DNA from: Streptomyces nojiriensis
GTDB taxonomy: Bacteria; Actinomycetota; Actinomycetes; Streptomycetales; Streptomycetaceae
Assembly: GCF_017639205.1 (NCBI RefSeq)
Contig: NZ_CP071139.1
Location: 5,023,001 to 5,087,000 of the forward strand
Reading direction: 5' to 3'
DNA: 64,000 nt
Below the pieces are notes generated by a model. That model was not told where the DNA came from. It was given only the letters and a program-made list of their open reading frames with translations, and searched no databases. Below, piece by piece: positions 34,517-42,982 of this stretch. A program made the translations under genes and the position numbers. How positions within the stretch are numbered: the first letter of the stretch is position 1; every line of letters starts with the position of its first letter.

Positions 34517-35126
34517 TCGGCCCCGGAATGTAACCCGGGGTTCGCCCGCCGTATCCACAGGGCTGCCAGTCTCCTGCGCAGGGGGATCCGGGGGGATCCC
34601 GTGAGCGGCCCGGGGGTAAGGGGAAGCGGCGCGGAACACGGTCCGGCGATCTTCGCGGCGGCCGTGTTCCCGCTGTTCGGGGCCGCTCTGCAGGCCTGAC
34701 GGGGGCGCGTTCTCCGCCGCCGTGCGCCGGTAGCGGAGGGCGCGCGCCCCGTCTCGGCCGAAGCGGCGGCCGGGCTCGTCGGCGAGGTGACGAGGGTCTC
34801 GGGACCGGGGCACCTCGCGCGGCTCCGGCGACGTGATCGACCGACCCGGGCGGACCGGGCGCGGCTGCGGATCCGGCCCGGAAAGCCGAGGTCGGAGCAG
34901 GCCCGGGACCCGATGAGGAGGCGCCGCCAGACGGCCCCCCGGCCACCCTGCCCGGTGATCGGGAACGCCCCGGCGCGGCATCCGGGCGGCAGAAACGGCA
35001 CTTGTCGGGTTACCGTTCGAGTGGCCGTTGCGGGCTTCTGCCGTTTGACACGGGGGCGGGTTGTACCGTCACACTCCGCAGCGTCGCCGTACTGCGACCG
35101 AGTGCCGACCGGAGAGAAGAGCCAAG
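34517..35126. other. 610-bp region before topA without a clear gene
   Basis: The long gap contains a 32-codon open frame from GTG 34601 and a same-frame continuation (listed as a possible pseudogene). The right third (34990-35126) holds the topA promoter and leader. The rest is GC-rich with no recognisable RNA gene. Confidence 0.5.
34601..34930 (+). pseudogene. Possible decayed small membrane protein gene
   Basis: From GTG 34601, preceded by a G-rich site, a frame encodes a hydrophobic run (AIFAAAVFPLFGAALQ) and stops at 34699. Without changing frame it continues with RRAPVAEGARPVSAEAAAGL and an Arg-rich segment, a layout like small DUF3592-type membrane proteins (a TM helix, a basic stretch, then a beta domain). 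The later part loses coherence. It could equally be a genuine 32-residue membrane peptide followed by non-coding DNA. Confidence 0.25.
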
Positions 35127-37949
35127 TTGTCCCCGACTAGCGAGACCGCAAAGGGCGGCCGCCGACTCGTCATCGTCGAGTCCCCTGCCAAGGCGAAGAC
35201 GATCAAGGGCTACCTCGGCCCGGGATACGTCGTCGAGGCGAGCGTCGGGCACATCCGCGACCTCCCGAACGGCGCGGCCGAGGTTCCCGACAAGTACACC
35301 GGTGAGGTCCGCCGCCTCGGCGTGGACGTCGAGCACGACTTCCAGCCGATCTACGTCGTCAACGCCGACAAGAAGGCCCAGGTCAGGAAGCTCAAGGAGC
35401 TGCTGGCCGAGTCCGACGAACTCTTCCTCGCCACCGATGAGGACCGCGAGGGCGAAGCCATCGCGTGGCACCTGCAGGAAGTCCTCAAGCCCAAGGTCCC
35501 CGTCCACCGGATGGTCTTCCACGAGATCACCAAGGACGCGATCCGCGATGCCGTCGCCAACCCGCGCGAGCTGAACCAGCGCATGGTCGACGCCCAGGAG
35601 ACCCGCCGCATCCTCGACCGCCTCTACGGCTACGAGGTCTCGCCGGTCCTGTGGAAGAAGGTCATGCCGAAGCTGTCGGCGGGCCGCGTCCAGTCGGTGG
35701 CCACCCGCCTCGTCGTCGAGCGGGAGCGCGAGCGCATCGCCTTCCGCTCCGCCGAGTACTGGGACCTGACCGGAACCTTCTCCACCGGCCGGGCCGGTGA
35801 CGCCTCCGACCCCTCGACGCTGGTCGCCCGCCTGAACACGGTGGACGGCAAGCGCGTCGCGCAGGGCCGTGACTTCGGCTCGAACGGGCAGCTCAAGAGC
35901 GAGGTGCTGCACCTCGACGAGGCGAATGCCCGGGCGCTGGCCGCCGCGCTGGCGGACACCTCGTTCGCCGTCCGGTCGGTCGAGTCCAAGCCGTACCGCC
36001 GCTCCCCGTACGCCCCCTTCCGCACGACGACGCTCCAGCAGGAGGCCTCGCGCAAGCTGGGCTTCGGTGCGAAGGCGACGATGCAGGTGGCGCAGAAGCT
36101 GTACGAGAACGGCTTCATCACCTACATGCGTACCGACTCCACCACGCTGTCCGACACTGCGGTGTCGGCGGCGCGGGCGCAGGTCACCCAGCTCTACGGG
36201 GCCGACTACCTGCCGGAGAAGCCGCGCGTGTACGCCGGCAAGGTCAAGAACGCGCAGGAGGCGCACGAGGCGATCCGTCCCTCGGGTGATCGTTTCCGCA
36301 CCCCGGCCGAGACGGGTCTGACCGGCGACCAGTTCCGCCTGTACGAGCTGATCTGGAAGCGGACCGTCGCCTCCCAGATGAAGGACGCGGTCGGCAACAG
36401 CGTCACCGTGAAGATCGGCGGCCGTGCCTCGGACGGACGCGACGCCGAGTTCACCGCCTCCGGCAAGACGATCACCTTCCACGGCTTCATGAAGGCCTAC
36501 GTCGAGGGCGCGGACGACCCGAACGCCGAGCTCGACGACCGCGAGAAGCGCCTGCCGCAGGTCGCGGAGGGCGACGCGCTGGCCGCCGAGGAGATCACGG
36601 CGGACGGGCACTCGACCAAGCCGCCGGCCCGCTACACCGAGGCCTCGCTGGTCAAGGAGCTCGAAGAGCGCGAGATCGGCCGCCCGTCGACGTACGCGTC
36701 GATCATCGGCACCATCCTCGACCGCGGCTACGTCTTCAAGAAGGGCACGGCGCTCGTGCCGTCCTTCCTGTCGTTCGCCGTGGTGAACCTGCTGGAGACG
36801 CACTTCGGCCGGCTCGTCGACTACGACTTCACCGCGAAGATGGAGGACGACCTCGACCGCATCGCGCGGGGCGAGGCCCAGTCCGTGCCGTGGCTGAAGC
36901 GCTTCTACTTCGGCTCGGAGGACGCGACCGAGGTCGTGCCGGCCGACGGGGACCACCTCGGCGGTCTGAAGGAGCTGGTCACGGACCTCGGCGCGATCGA
37001 CGCCCGGGAGATCTCCTCCTTCCCGGTCGGCGAGGGCATCGTGCTGCGGGTCGGCCGCTACGGGCCGTACATCGAGCGCGGAGAGAAGGACGCGGAGGGC
37101 CACCAGCGCGCCGACGTCCCGGACGACATGGCTCCGGACGAGCTCACGGTCGAGTACGCGGAGGAGCTGTTCGCCAAGCCGAGCGGCGAGTTCGAGCTCG
37201 GCAAGGACCCGGTCAGCGGGAACGAGATCGTCGCCAAGGACGGCCGCTACGGGCCGTACGTGACGGAGATCCTCCCCGAGGGCACCCCGAAGACGGGCAA
37301 GAACGCGGTCAAGCCGCGGACGGCCTCCCTCTTCAAGTCCATGAGCCTGGACACGGTCACCCTCGACGAGGCGCTCAAGCTGATGTCGCTGCCGCGCGTG
37401 GTCGGCGCGGACGCGGAGGGCGTGGAGATCACGGCCCAGAACGGCCGCTACGGCCCGTACCTGAAGAAGGGCACGGACTCGCGGTCCCTGGAGACCGAGG
37501 ACCAGCTCTTCTCGATCACGCTGGACGAGGCGCTCGCGATCTACGCGCAGCCGAAGCAGCGGGGCCGGGCCGCGGCCAAGCCGCCGCTGAAGGAGCTGGG
37601 CACCGACCCGGTCAGCGAGAAGCCGGTCGTGGTCAAGGACGGCCGCTTCGGGCCGTACGTGACGGACGGCGAGACGAACGCGACGCTGCGGCGGGACGAC
37701 GACGTCGAGACGATCACGCCGGAGCGGGGCTACGAGCTGCTCGCGGAGAAGCGGGCGAAGGGCCCGGCCAAGAAGGCGGCGAAGAAGGCCCCCGCCAAGA
37801 AGGCCCCGGCGAAGAAGGCGACGGCGACGAAGGCCGCCGCCGCGAAGAAGACGACGGCGGCCAAGAAGACGACCGCCAAGAAGACCGTGGCGAAGAAGAC
37901 GGTGGCCAAGAAGGCCGCCGCGGCCCCTGCGGCCCCTGCGGACGAGTAG
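35127..37949 (+). CDS. topA: DNA topoisomerase I
   Basis: A 940-residue type IA topoisomerase that relaxes negative supercoils. The N-terminal Toprim domain contains VIVESPAKAKTI and DEDREGEAIAWH, and the active-site Tyr333 lies in FITYMRTDST. Instead of zinc fingers the C-terminus has four topo-C repeats (consensus KDGRYGPYV) and a lysine-alanine tail rich in KKAPAKKA, the actinobacterial feature that raises DNA affinity and processivity. The rare TTG start is supported by GGAGAG ten bases upstream and by the expected N-terminus (SPTSETAKGGRRLVIVE). Confidence 0.97.
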   Translation: MSPTSETAKGGRRLVIVESPAKAKTIKGYLGPGYVVEASVGHIRDLPNGAAEVPDKYTGEVRRLGVDVEHDFQPIYVVNADKKAQVRKLKELLAESDELFLATDEDREGEAIAWHLQEVLKPKVPVHRMVFHEITKDAIRDAVANPRELNQRMVDAQETRRILDRLYGYEVSPVLWKKVMPKLSAGRVQSVATRLVVERERERIAFRSAEYWDLTGTFSTGRAGDASDPSTLVARLNTVDGKRVAQGRDFGSNGQLKSEVLHLDEANARALAAALADTSFAVRSVESKPYRRSPYAPFRTTTLQQEASRKLGFGAKATMQVAQKLYENGFITYMRTDSTTLSDTAVSAARAQVTQLYGADYLPEKPRVYAGKVKNAQEAHEAIRPSGDRFRTPAETGLTGDQFRLYELIWKRTVASQMKDAVGNSVTVKIGGRASDGRDAEFTASGKTITFHGFMKAYVEGADDPNAELDDREKRLPQVAEGDALAAEEITADGHSTKPPARYTEASLVKELEEREIGRPSTYASIIGTILDRGYVFKKGTALVPSFLSFAVVNLLETHFGRLVDYDFTAKMEDDLDRIARGEAQSVPWLKRFYFGSEDATEVVPADGDHLGGLKELVTDLGAIDAREISSFPVGEGIVLRVGRYGPYIERGEKDAEGHQRADVPDDMAPDELTVEYAEELFAKPSGEFELGKDPVSGNEIVAKDGRYGPYVTEILPEGTPKTGKNAVKPRTASLFKSMSLDTVTLDEALKLMSLPRVVGADAEGVEITAQNGRYGPYLKKGTDSRSLETEDQLFSITLDEALAIYAQPKQRGRAAAKPPLKELGTDPVSEKPVVVKDGRFGPYVTDGETNATLRRDDDVETITPERGYELLAEKRAKGPAKKAAKKAPAKKAPAKKATATKAAAAKKTTAAKKTTAKKTVAKKTVAKKAAAAPAAPADE

Positions 37950-37959
37950 TCGCCCGCCC

Positions 37960-38095
37960 CGCCCGCCCCGCCGGCCCCGCCGGCGTTCGAGGCGCGGGGG
38001 CTCGGGCGCGGCGCCCCCGCAACGGCGCCGCACCCGGACCCTGGGCGCTCCCCGGGGTCCGGGCCCGGGGCGCACGCCCCGGACGGTGGGTGCGG
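37960..38095. repeat. Streptomyces-type extragenic palindromic repeat
   Basis: A stretch of GCCGGCGTTCGAGGCGCGGG followed by C/G-rich palindromes, including a 10-bp stem from GGACCCTGGG and an 8-bp CCGGGGCG/CGCCCCGG stem. Very similar sequences recur between Streptomyces genes. It probably also terminates topA transcription. Confidence 0.55.
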
Positions 38096-38146
38096 GGTCA
38101 CACCCGACCCTGTCCACAGGCTTCCGCACCCGCATAGTGCAGCGGA

Positions 38147-38152
38147 TAGGCT
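38147..38152 (+). promoter_or_regulatory. -10 element for leaderless tmk fusion
   Basis: TAGGCT lies exactly six bases before the ATG at 38159, with no ribosome binding site. Confidence 0.5.
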
Positions 38153-38158
38153 GGGCGG

Positions 38159-41100
38159 ATGACGCGAGCCGAGCAGCCGGCGGTCGTGACCGCCCCGGCG
38201 AACCCCACCTACGACGAAGCCCTAGCCGCGGATTCCCGCGAGCGTGCGGTGCGCGCACTGCTGCGCACTCCCAGGCTGCGCCGGCTGTGGAGCGCCCAGT
38301 TGGTGAGCGGCATCGGTGATGCCCTGGCCCTGCTGGTGCTGGTGCTGCTGGCCCTCCAGGCAGCGGCCTCGGAAGGGGGCTTCGGCGGCGGGTACCGCGG
38401 CGCGGCCCTCGCCGTCGCCGCCGTCTTCGGGGTCCGGATCCTCGCCACCCTGCTCTTCGGCGCGGTCCTCCTCGGGCCGCTGGCCGGGCTGCTGGGCGCC
38501 GGGGGCAAGCTGGACCGCCGCTGGACCATGATCGGGGCCGACGGGGTCCGCCTCGGGCTCTTCGTCGTCGCCCCGCTGTGGCTCGACTGGATCCCGGCCC
38601 ACGCGCTGACCGCGCTGCTGGCCACCGTCTTCGTCTCCGGCGCCGCCGAGCGGCTGTGGACCCTGGCCAAGGAGAGCGCGGCGCCCGCCCTCCTGCCCGC
38701 GCCGCCGCCGGAGGGGGCGACCGTGCGGCCGCTCCCGGACCACCTGGACGCGCTGCGCCGGCTGACCCTGCGTACGTCCTTCGCGGCGCTCCCGATCGCC
38801 GCGGCCGCCCTGCTCGCCGCGACACTGGTCGGCAAGGCGCTCGGCCTCGGCATCGACTGGTTCGCCGCGAACCAGGCCGCCCTCGGCTCGTACGTGGCCT
38901 CCGGCCTCTTCGCCGCCTCGGTCTCGCTGCTGCTGCCGCTGGTGCTGCCGGGCGGGGCGACCCCGCGTCCGCGTTCGCCGCTGGAGGGCCTGCGTACCCC
39001 CAAGGCGGGCGACCGGCCCGACAAGGGCCGTACGGGCGCCATCCCGCTTCTCGTCCTGAGCTGCGCCGCGGTCGCCGGAGCGGTGTCCTGCGCCGTGTCC
39101 GTGTCCGTACTGCACGCCTTCGACCTGGGCGGCGGCCCGGCCGCCTTCGCGCTGTTCGTCCTCGCGCTGGTCGGCGGCACTGCCGCGGGCATCCGCGCCA
39201 CACAGGCCGGCAAGGTGCTGCCCGCCCTGTCCCGCCGCCGGCTGCTGGCCCTCGCCATAGCGGTCACCGGACTGGCGCTGCTGCTGACCGGGCTCGTCTC
39301 GGACATGGCGACCGTGCTGTTCCTCTCGCTGCTCGCCGGCACCGCCGCGGGCGTCGCGGCCAACACCGGCCACACCCTGCTGGACCAGGAGACCGAGGAG
39401 TTCCGGCGGGCCCGGATCACCGAGCACCTCCAGGCCGCCGTACGGGTGGCCCTGGCGCTCGGCGCCGTCGCCGCGCCCGTCCTGGCCGCGGCGATCGGCC
39501 CGCACCGGCTGACCGGCGCCGAGGTCGTCTTCGCACACGGCGGCGCCGCCTTCACCCTGATGCTGGTCGGCGCCCTGCTGCTGCCGGTCTCCGTGGTGGT
39601 GCTCACGAAGGCCGACGACCGCCGGGGCGTACCCCTGCGTCGGGACCTGCGCGAGGCGCTGCGCGGCGGGGAGCCGGTACAGGCCGCGTCCGCCACCGGG
39701 TTCTTCATCGCCCTGGAGGGCGGCGACGGAGCCGGCAAGTCCACCCAGGTCCAGGCGCTGGCCGACTGGATACGGGGCAAGGGCCACGAGGTCGTGGTGA
39801 CCCGGGAGCCCGGCGCGACCCCCGTCGGCAAGCGGCTCCGCTCGATCCTGCTCGACATCTCCTCGGCCGGTCTGTCGAACCGCGCCGAGGCACTGCTGTA
39901 CGCCGCCGACCGGGCGGAACACGTGGACACGGTGGTGCGTCCGGCCCTGGAGCGCGGCGCGGTCGTCATCTCGGACCGCTACATCGACTCCTCGGTGGCC
40001 TACCAGGGCGCCGGCCGTGACCTCTCCCCGACGGAGATCGCGAGGATCTCGCGCTGGGCCACCGACGGGCTCGTGCCGAACCTGACCGTGCTGCTCGACG
40101 TATCGCCGGAGGCGGCGCGCGAGCGGTTCACGGAGGCACCGGACCGGCTGGAGTCGGAGCCGGCGGAGTTCCACCAGCGGGTGCGGTCCGGGTTCCTGAC
40201 CCTCGCCGCGTCCGACCCCGGCCGCTACCTCGTGGTCGACGCGGGCCAGGACCCGGGGTCGGTGACCACGGTCGTACGGCACCGCCTGGACCGGATGCTT
40301 CCGCTCTCGGAGGCCGAGGTGGCCGCCCAGGCGGAGGCCCGGCGCCTCGCCGAGGAGGAGGCCCGGCGCAAGGCCGAGGAAGAGGCTGCCCGCAAGGCGG
40401 AGGAAGCGCGTCTGCGGGCCGAGGAGGAGGCCCGGCTGGCCCGCGAGGCCGAGGAAGCGCGGATCAAGGCGGAGGCGGAGGCCGCCCGCAAGGCGGAGGA
40501 AGAGCGTCTGCGGGCCGAGGAGGAGGCCCGGGCCCGGGCCGAGGCCGAGCGGCTGCGCCTGGAGGCCGAGGAGAAGGCGCGCGCGGCGGAGGCCGAGCGG
40601 CTGCGCCGGCAGGCCGAGGAGGAGGCACGGCTGCGGGCCGAGGCCGAGGAGCGGCGGCTGGAGAAGCAGCGGCGGGCCGAGGAGGCCCTGCTGAAGGCCG
40701 AGGAGGCGCGCCGGATGGTGGCGGCCGAGGCGGCGGCGAAGGCGGCGGCTGCCGCTGCCGTGGCGGCCGCGGAGGCTGCTGCGGTCGCGCCGGCGGCTCC
40801 TGCCCCTGCGCCTGCCCCCGCTCCTGCGCCTGCCCCTGTGCCGAAGGTCGCCATGACCAAGAAGCCGGAGCCGGAGCCGGAGCCGGAGTCGTACCCGGAC
40901 GACGCGGTGACGGTGGAGACCCCGGTGGTCCCGGCGACTCCGGTGGCTCCGCAGGCCAAGCCGGTCAAGCGGGTCGTCCAGCCGGACGACGTCACCCAGA
41001 CCGTCCCGGTGCCGAAGATCGACCCGGCCTCCGCCGACGAGACCGCGGTGCTGCCTCCGGTCCGTCCGGTCGACGAGACCGCGGTGCTGCCTCCGGTCCG

Positions 41101-41503
41101 TCCGGTCGACGAGACCGCGGTGCTGCCTCCGGTCCGTCCGGTCGACGAGACGGCGGTGCTGCCGCCCGTACGTCCGGCCGCGACGCAGGCGCCGCAGCCC
41201 CCGCAGGACGGCGGTGCCGGGCGGGCCCGGTCCGCCACGCGGCCGACGGCCCAGCGCCCCGAGGAGGACCCGGCCGACCGGGTGCCGTCGGGCATCTTCC
41301 GGGACTCCGGCAACGACCGGACGCGGGAGCTCCCCGTCGTCGACGGCGAGGGGCGGCCGCGCCGGCCGCGCCCGGACTGGGCCGAGGAGACCCCGCTGGA
41401 CGACCTGCCGACGCTGGCGGACGAACTGCTGGGCCGCCGCCGGGACGACGAGGACGGCGACGAGGGCGACGAGGGCGGGCGGGGACCGCGCCGCCACCGC
41501 TGA
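38159..41503 (+). CDS. tmk: dTMP kinase fused to an MFS-like transporter domain
   Basis: A 1,114-residue fusion typical of Streptomyces. Residues about 30-490 form a transporter-like domain with about 12 hydrophobic segments and no obvious substrate motif. From about residue 512 there is a complete thymidylate kinase: P-loop FIALEGGDGAGKST, the DR(Y/H) motif SDRYIDSS, and the lid YLVVDAGQ region, catalysing dTMP to dTDP. The remaining 400 residues are a long Glu/Ala/Arg coiled coil (about 720-880), a Pro/Ala linker and four 12-residue repeats. Leaderless by its -10 position. Why a cytosolic kinase is membrane-tethered is unknown. Confidence 0.93.
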   Translation: MTRAEQPAVVTAPANPTYDEALAADSRERAVRALLRTPRLRRLWSAQLVSGIGDALALLVLVLLALQAAASEGGFGGGYRGAALAVAAVFGVRILATLLFGAVLLGPLAGLLGAGGKLDRRWTMIGADGVRLGLFVVAPLWLDWIPAHALTALLATVFVSGAAERLWTLAKESAAPALLPAPPPEGATVRPLPDHLDALRRLTLRTSFAALPIAAAALLAATLVGKALGLGIDWFAANQAALGSYVASGLFAASVSLLLPLVLPGGATPRPRSPLEGLRTPKAGDRPDKGRTGAIPLLVLSCAAVAGAVSCAVSVSVLHAFDLGGGPAAFALFVLALVGGTAAGIRATQAGKVLPALSRRRLLALAIAVTGLALLLTGLVSDMATVLFLSLLAGTAAGVAANTGHTLLDQETEEFRRARITEHLQAAVRVALALGAVAAPVLAAAIGPHRLTGAEVVFAHGGAAFTLMLVGALLLPVSVVVLTKADDRRGVPLRRDLREALRGGEPVQAASATGFFIALEGGDGAGKSTQVQALADWIRGKGHEVVVTREPGATPVGKRLRSILLDISSAGLSNRAEALLYAADRAEHVDTVVRPALERGAVVISDRYIDSSVAYQGAGRDLSPTEIARISRWATDGLVPNLTVLLDVSPEAARERFTEAPDRLESEPAEFHQRVRSGFLTLAASDPGRYLVVDAGQDPGSVTTVVRHRLDRMLPLSEAEVAAQAEARRLAEEEARRKAEEEAARKAEEARLRAEEEARLAREAEEARIKAEAEAARKAEEERLRAEEEARARAEAERLRLEAEEKARAAEAERLRRQAEEEARLRAEAEERRLEKQRRAEEALLKAEEARRMVAAEAAAKAAAAAAVAAAEAAAVAPAAPAPAPAPAPAPAPVPKVAMTKKPEPEPEPESYPDDAVTVETPVVPATPVAPQAKPVKRVVQPDDVTQTVPVPKIDPASADETAVLPPVRPVDETAVLPPVRPVDETAVLPPVRPVDETAVLPPVRPAATQAPQPPQDGGAGRARSATRPTAQRPEEDPADRVPSGIFRDSGNDRTRELPVVDGEGRPRRPRPDWAEETPLDDLPTLADELLGRRRDDEDGDEGDEGGRGPRRHR
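41036..41179 (+). repeat. In-frame 36-bp tandem repeat, four copies
   Basis: Copies at 41036, 41072 and 41108 are identical (unit begins GACGAGACCGCGGTGCTGCC); the copy at 41144 is diverged. Each encodes DETAVLPPVRPV. The length is a multiple of three, so expansion or loss preserves the frame. Confidence 0.95.
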
Positions 41504-41586
41504 CCTCGGCGGGGACGGGATCGGGACGGGATTGTCGGTGGCGCCCGCCACAATGGGTGCACGGAGAGTGAAAGGCGGTGGGCGGG

Positions 41587-42798
41587 ATGCCCGTATGGGA
41601 CGACCTGGTGGGACAGGAGCGGGTCCGGACACAGCTGGCCGCCGCCGCCCGCGACGCCGACGCACTGGTCACGGCCAACACGACCGGGACCGAGCCGCCC
41701 GCGGCGTCCAAGATGACCCACGCGTGGCTGTTCACCGGTCCGCCCGGATCCGGGCGGACCGTCGCCGCCCGGGCCTTCGCCGCCGCCCTGCAGTGCACCA
41801 GCCCCGACCGCGCCCTCGGCGGTGAGCCCGGCTGCGGGTTCTGCGACGGCTGCCACACCACGATGGTCGGCACGCACGCGGACGTCTCCACCGTCGTCGC
41901 GGTCGGCAGCCAGATCCTCGTCGACGACATGCGGGACACCGTCCGCAAGTCCTACACGTCCCCGGCCACCGGCCGCTGGCAGGTCATCCTGGTCGAGGAC
42001 GCAGAGCGGCTGAACGAGAAGTCCGCCAACGCGGTCCTCAAGGCCGTGGAGGAGCCCGCGCCCCGCACGGTCTGGCTGCTGTGCTCGCCCTCCGTGGAGG
42101 ACGTGCTGCCGACCATCCGCTCCCGCTGCCGCCACCTCAACCTCAGCACCCCCTCGGTCGCGGCCGTCGCCGACATGCTGGTGCGGCGCGACGGCATCGA
42201 GCCGGCGGTGGCCCTGGCCGCCGCCCGGGCCACCCAGGGGCACGTCGACCGCGCCCGCCGGCTGGCCACCGACGAGGTGGCCCGGGAGCGCCGGGCGACG
42301 GTCCTGAAGCTCCCGCTCCGGGTGGACGACGTCGGCGCCTGCCTCAAGGCCGCCCAAGAGCTGGTGGACGCCGCCGCCGAGGACGCCAAGCAGGTCGCGG
42401 AGGAGGTCGACACCAAGGAGACCGAGGAGCTGAGGACCGCGCTCGGCGCCGGGACGGGCGCCGGCAGCCGGATGCCGCGCGGTACGGCGGGCGTGATGAA
42501 GGAGCTGGAGGACCGGCAGAAGCGCCGTCGCACCCGTACCCAGCGCGACACCCTCGAACTGGCGCTGACCGACCTCACCAGCTTCTACCGGGACGTCCTG
42601 GCCCTGCAGCTCGGCTCGTCCGTGGCCATCGCCAACGAGGAGGTACGGCCCGACCTGGACCGGATCGCCCGTGCCTCGGGCCCCGAGCGGACCCTGCGCC
42701 GGATCGAGGCGATCATCGCCTGCCGGGACTCCCTCGACCGCAACGTCGCCCCGCTCCTCGCCGTCGAGGCGATGACGATGGCCCTGCGCGCGGGCTGA
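41587..42798 (+). CDS. holB: DNA polymerase III subunit delta'
   Basis: A 403-residue clamp-loader subunit. The P-loop reads TGPPGSGRTVAA, with Lys replaced by Arg, in keeping with the non-hydrolysing role of delta'. A cysteine cluster (CGFCDGCH) forms the zinc module of the AAA+ domain. The arginine-finger region is LLCSPSVEDVLPTIRSRC. It has a short insertion rich in Lys/Glu/Asp near residue 270. The ATG at 41587 (MPVWDDLVGQ) was preferred over a GTG three codons upstream. Confidence 0.92.
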   Translation: MPVWDDLVGQERVRTQLAAAARDADALVTANTTGTEPPAASKMTHAWLFTGPPGSGRTVAARAFAAALQCTSPDRALGGEPGCGFCDGCHTTMVGTHADVSTVVAVGSQILVDDMRDTVRKSYTSPATGRWQVILVEDAERLNEKSANAVLKAVEEPAPRTVWLLCSPSVEDVLPTIRSRCRHLNLSTPSVAAVADMLVRRDGIEPAVALAAARATQGHVDRARRLATDEVARERRATVLKLPLRVDDVGACLKAAQELVDAAAEDAKQVAEEVDTKETEELRTALGAGTGAGSRMPRGTAGVMKELEDRQKRRRTRTQRDTLELALTDLTSFYRDVLALQLGSSVAIANEEVRPDLDRIARASGPERTLRRIEAIIACRDSLDRNVAPLLAVEAMTMALRAG

Positions 42799-42970
42799 CC
42801 GCGTCCGGGCCGCCGGGCGGCGGTCCATGCCCGGTTGACCGGATCACCCGTACGGGCGAACCGGTCGCCGGGGCGGCGCAGGGGCCGGTCCGTGCGGGCC
42901 CGGCAGGGGCCACGCAAGGCGAGCGGGCCGTCCGGTCCCGGACCGCCTGCTCACCTCCTGCGGTACGACG

Positions 42971-42976
42971 TACGCT
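42971..42976 (+). promoter_or_regulatory. -10 element for a leaderless peptidase mRNA
   Basis: TACGCT lies exactly six bases before the ATG at 42983, and no Shine-Dalgarno sequence is present. Confidence 0.4.
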
Positions 42977-42982
42977 CCGGGG

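Noticed and set aside
34551..34559. GTATCCACA before topA and CTGTCCACA (38110-38118) before tmk as DnaA boxes
   Set aside because: They are single, and the first is a poor match; such 9-mers occur by chance at this frequency.
35010..39203. A minus-strand open frame of nearly 1,400 codons opposite topA and tmk
   Set aside because: Same shadow effect; the plus-strand proteins have complete, recognisable domains.
41036..41179. 36-bp repeats considered as a CRISPR-like or mobile-element repeat
   Set aside because: They are directly adjacent, have no spacers and encode in-frame protein repeats inside tmk.
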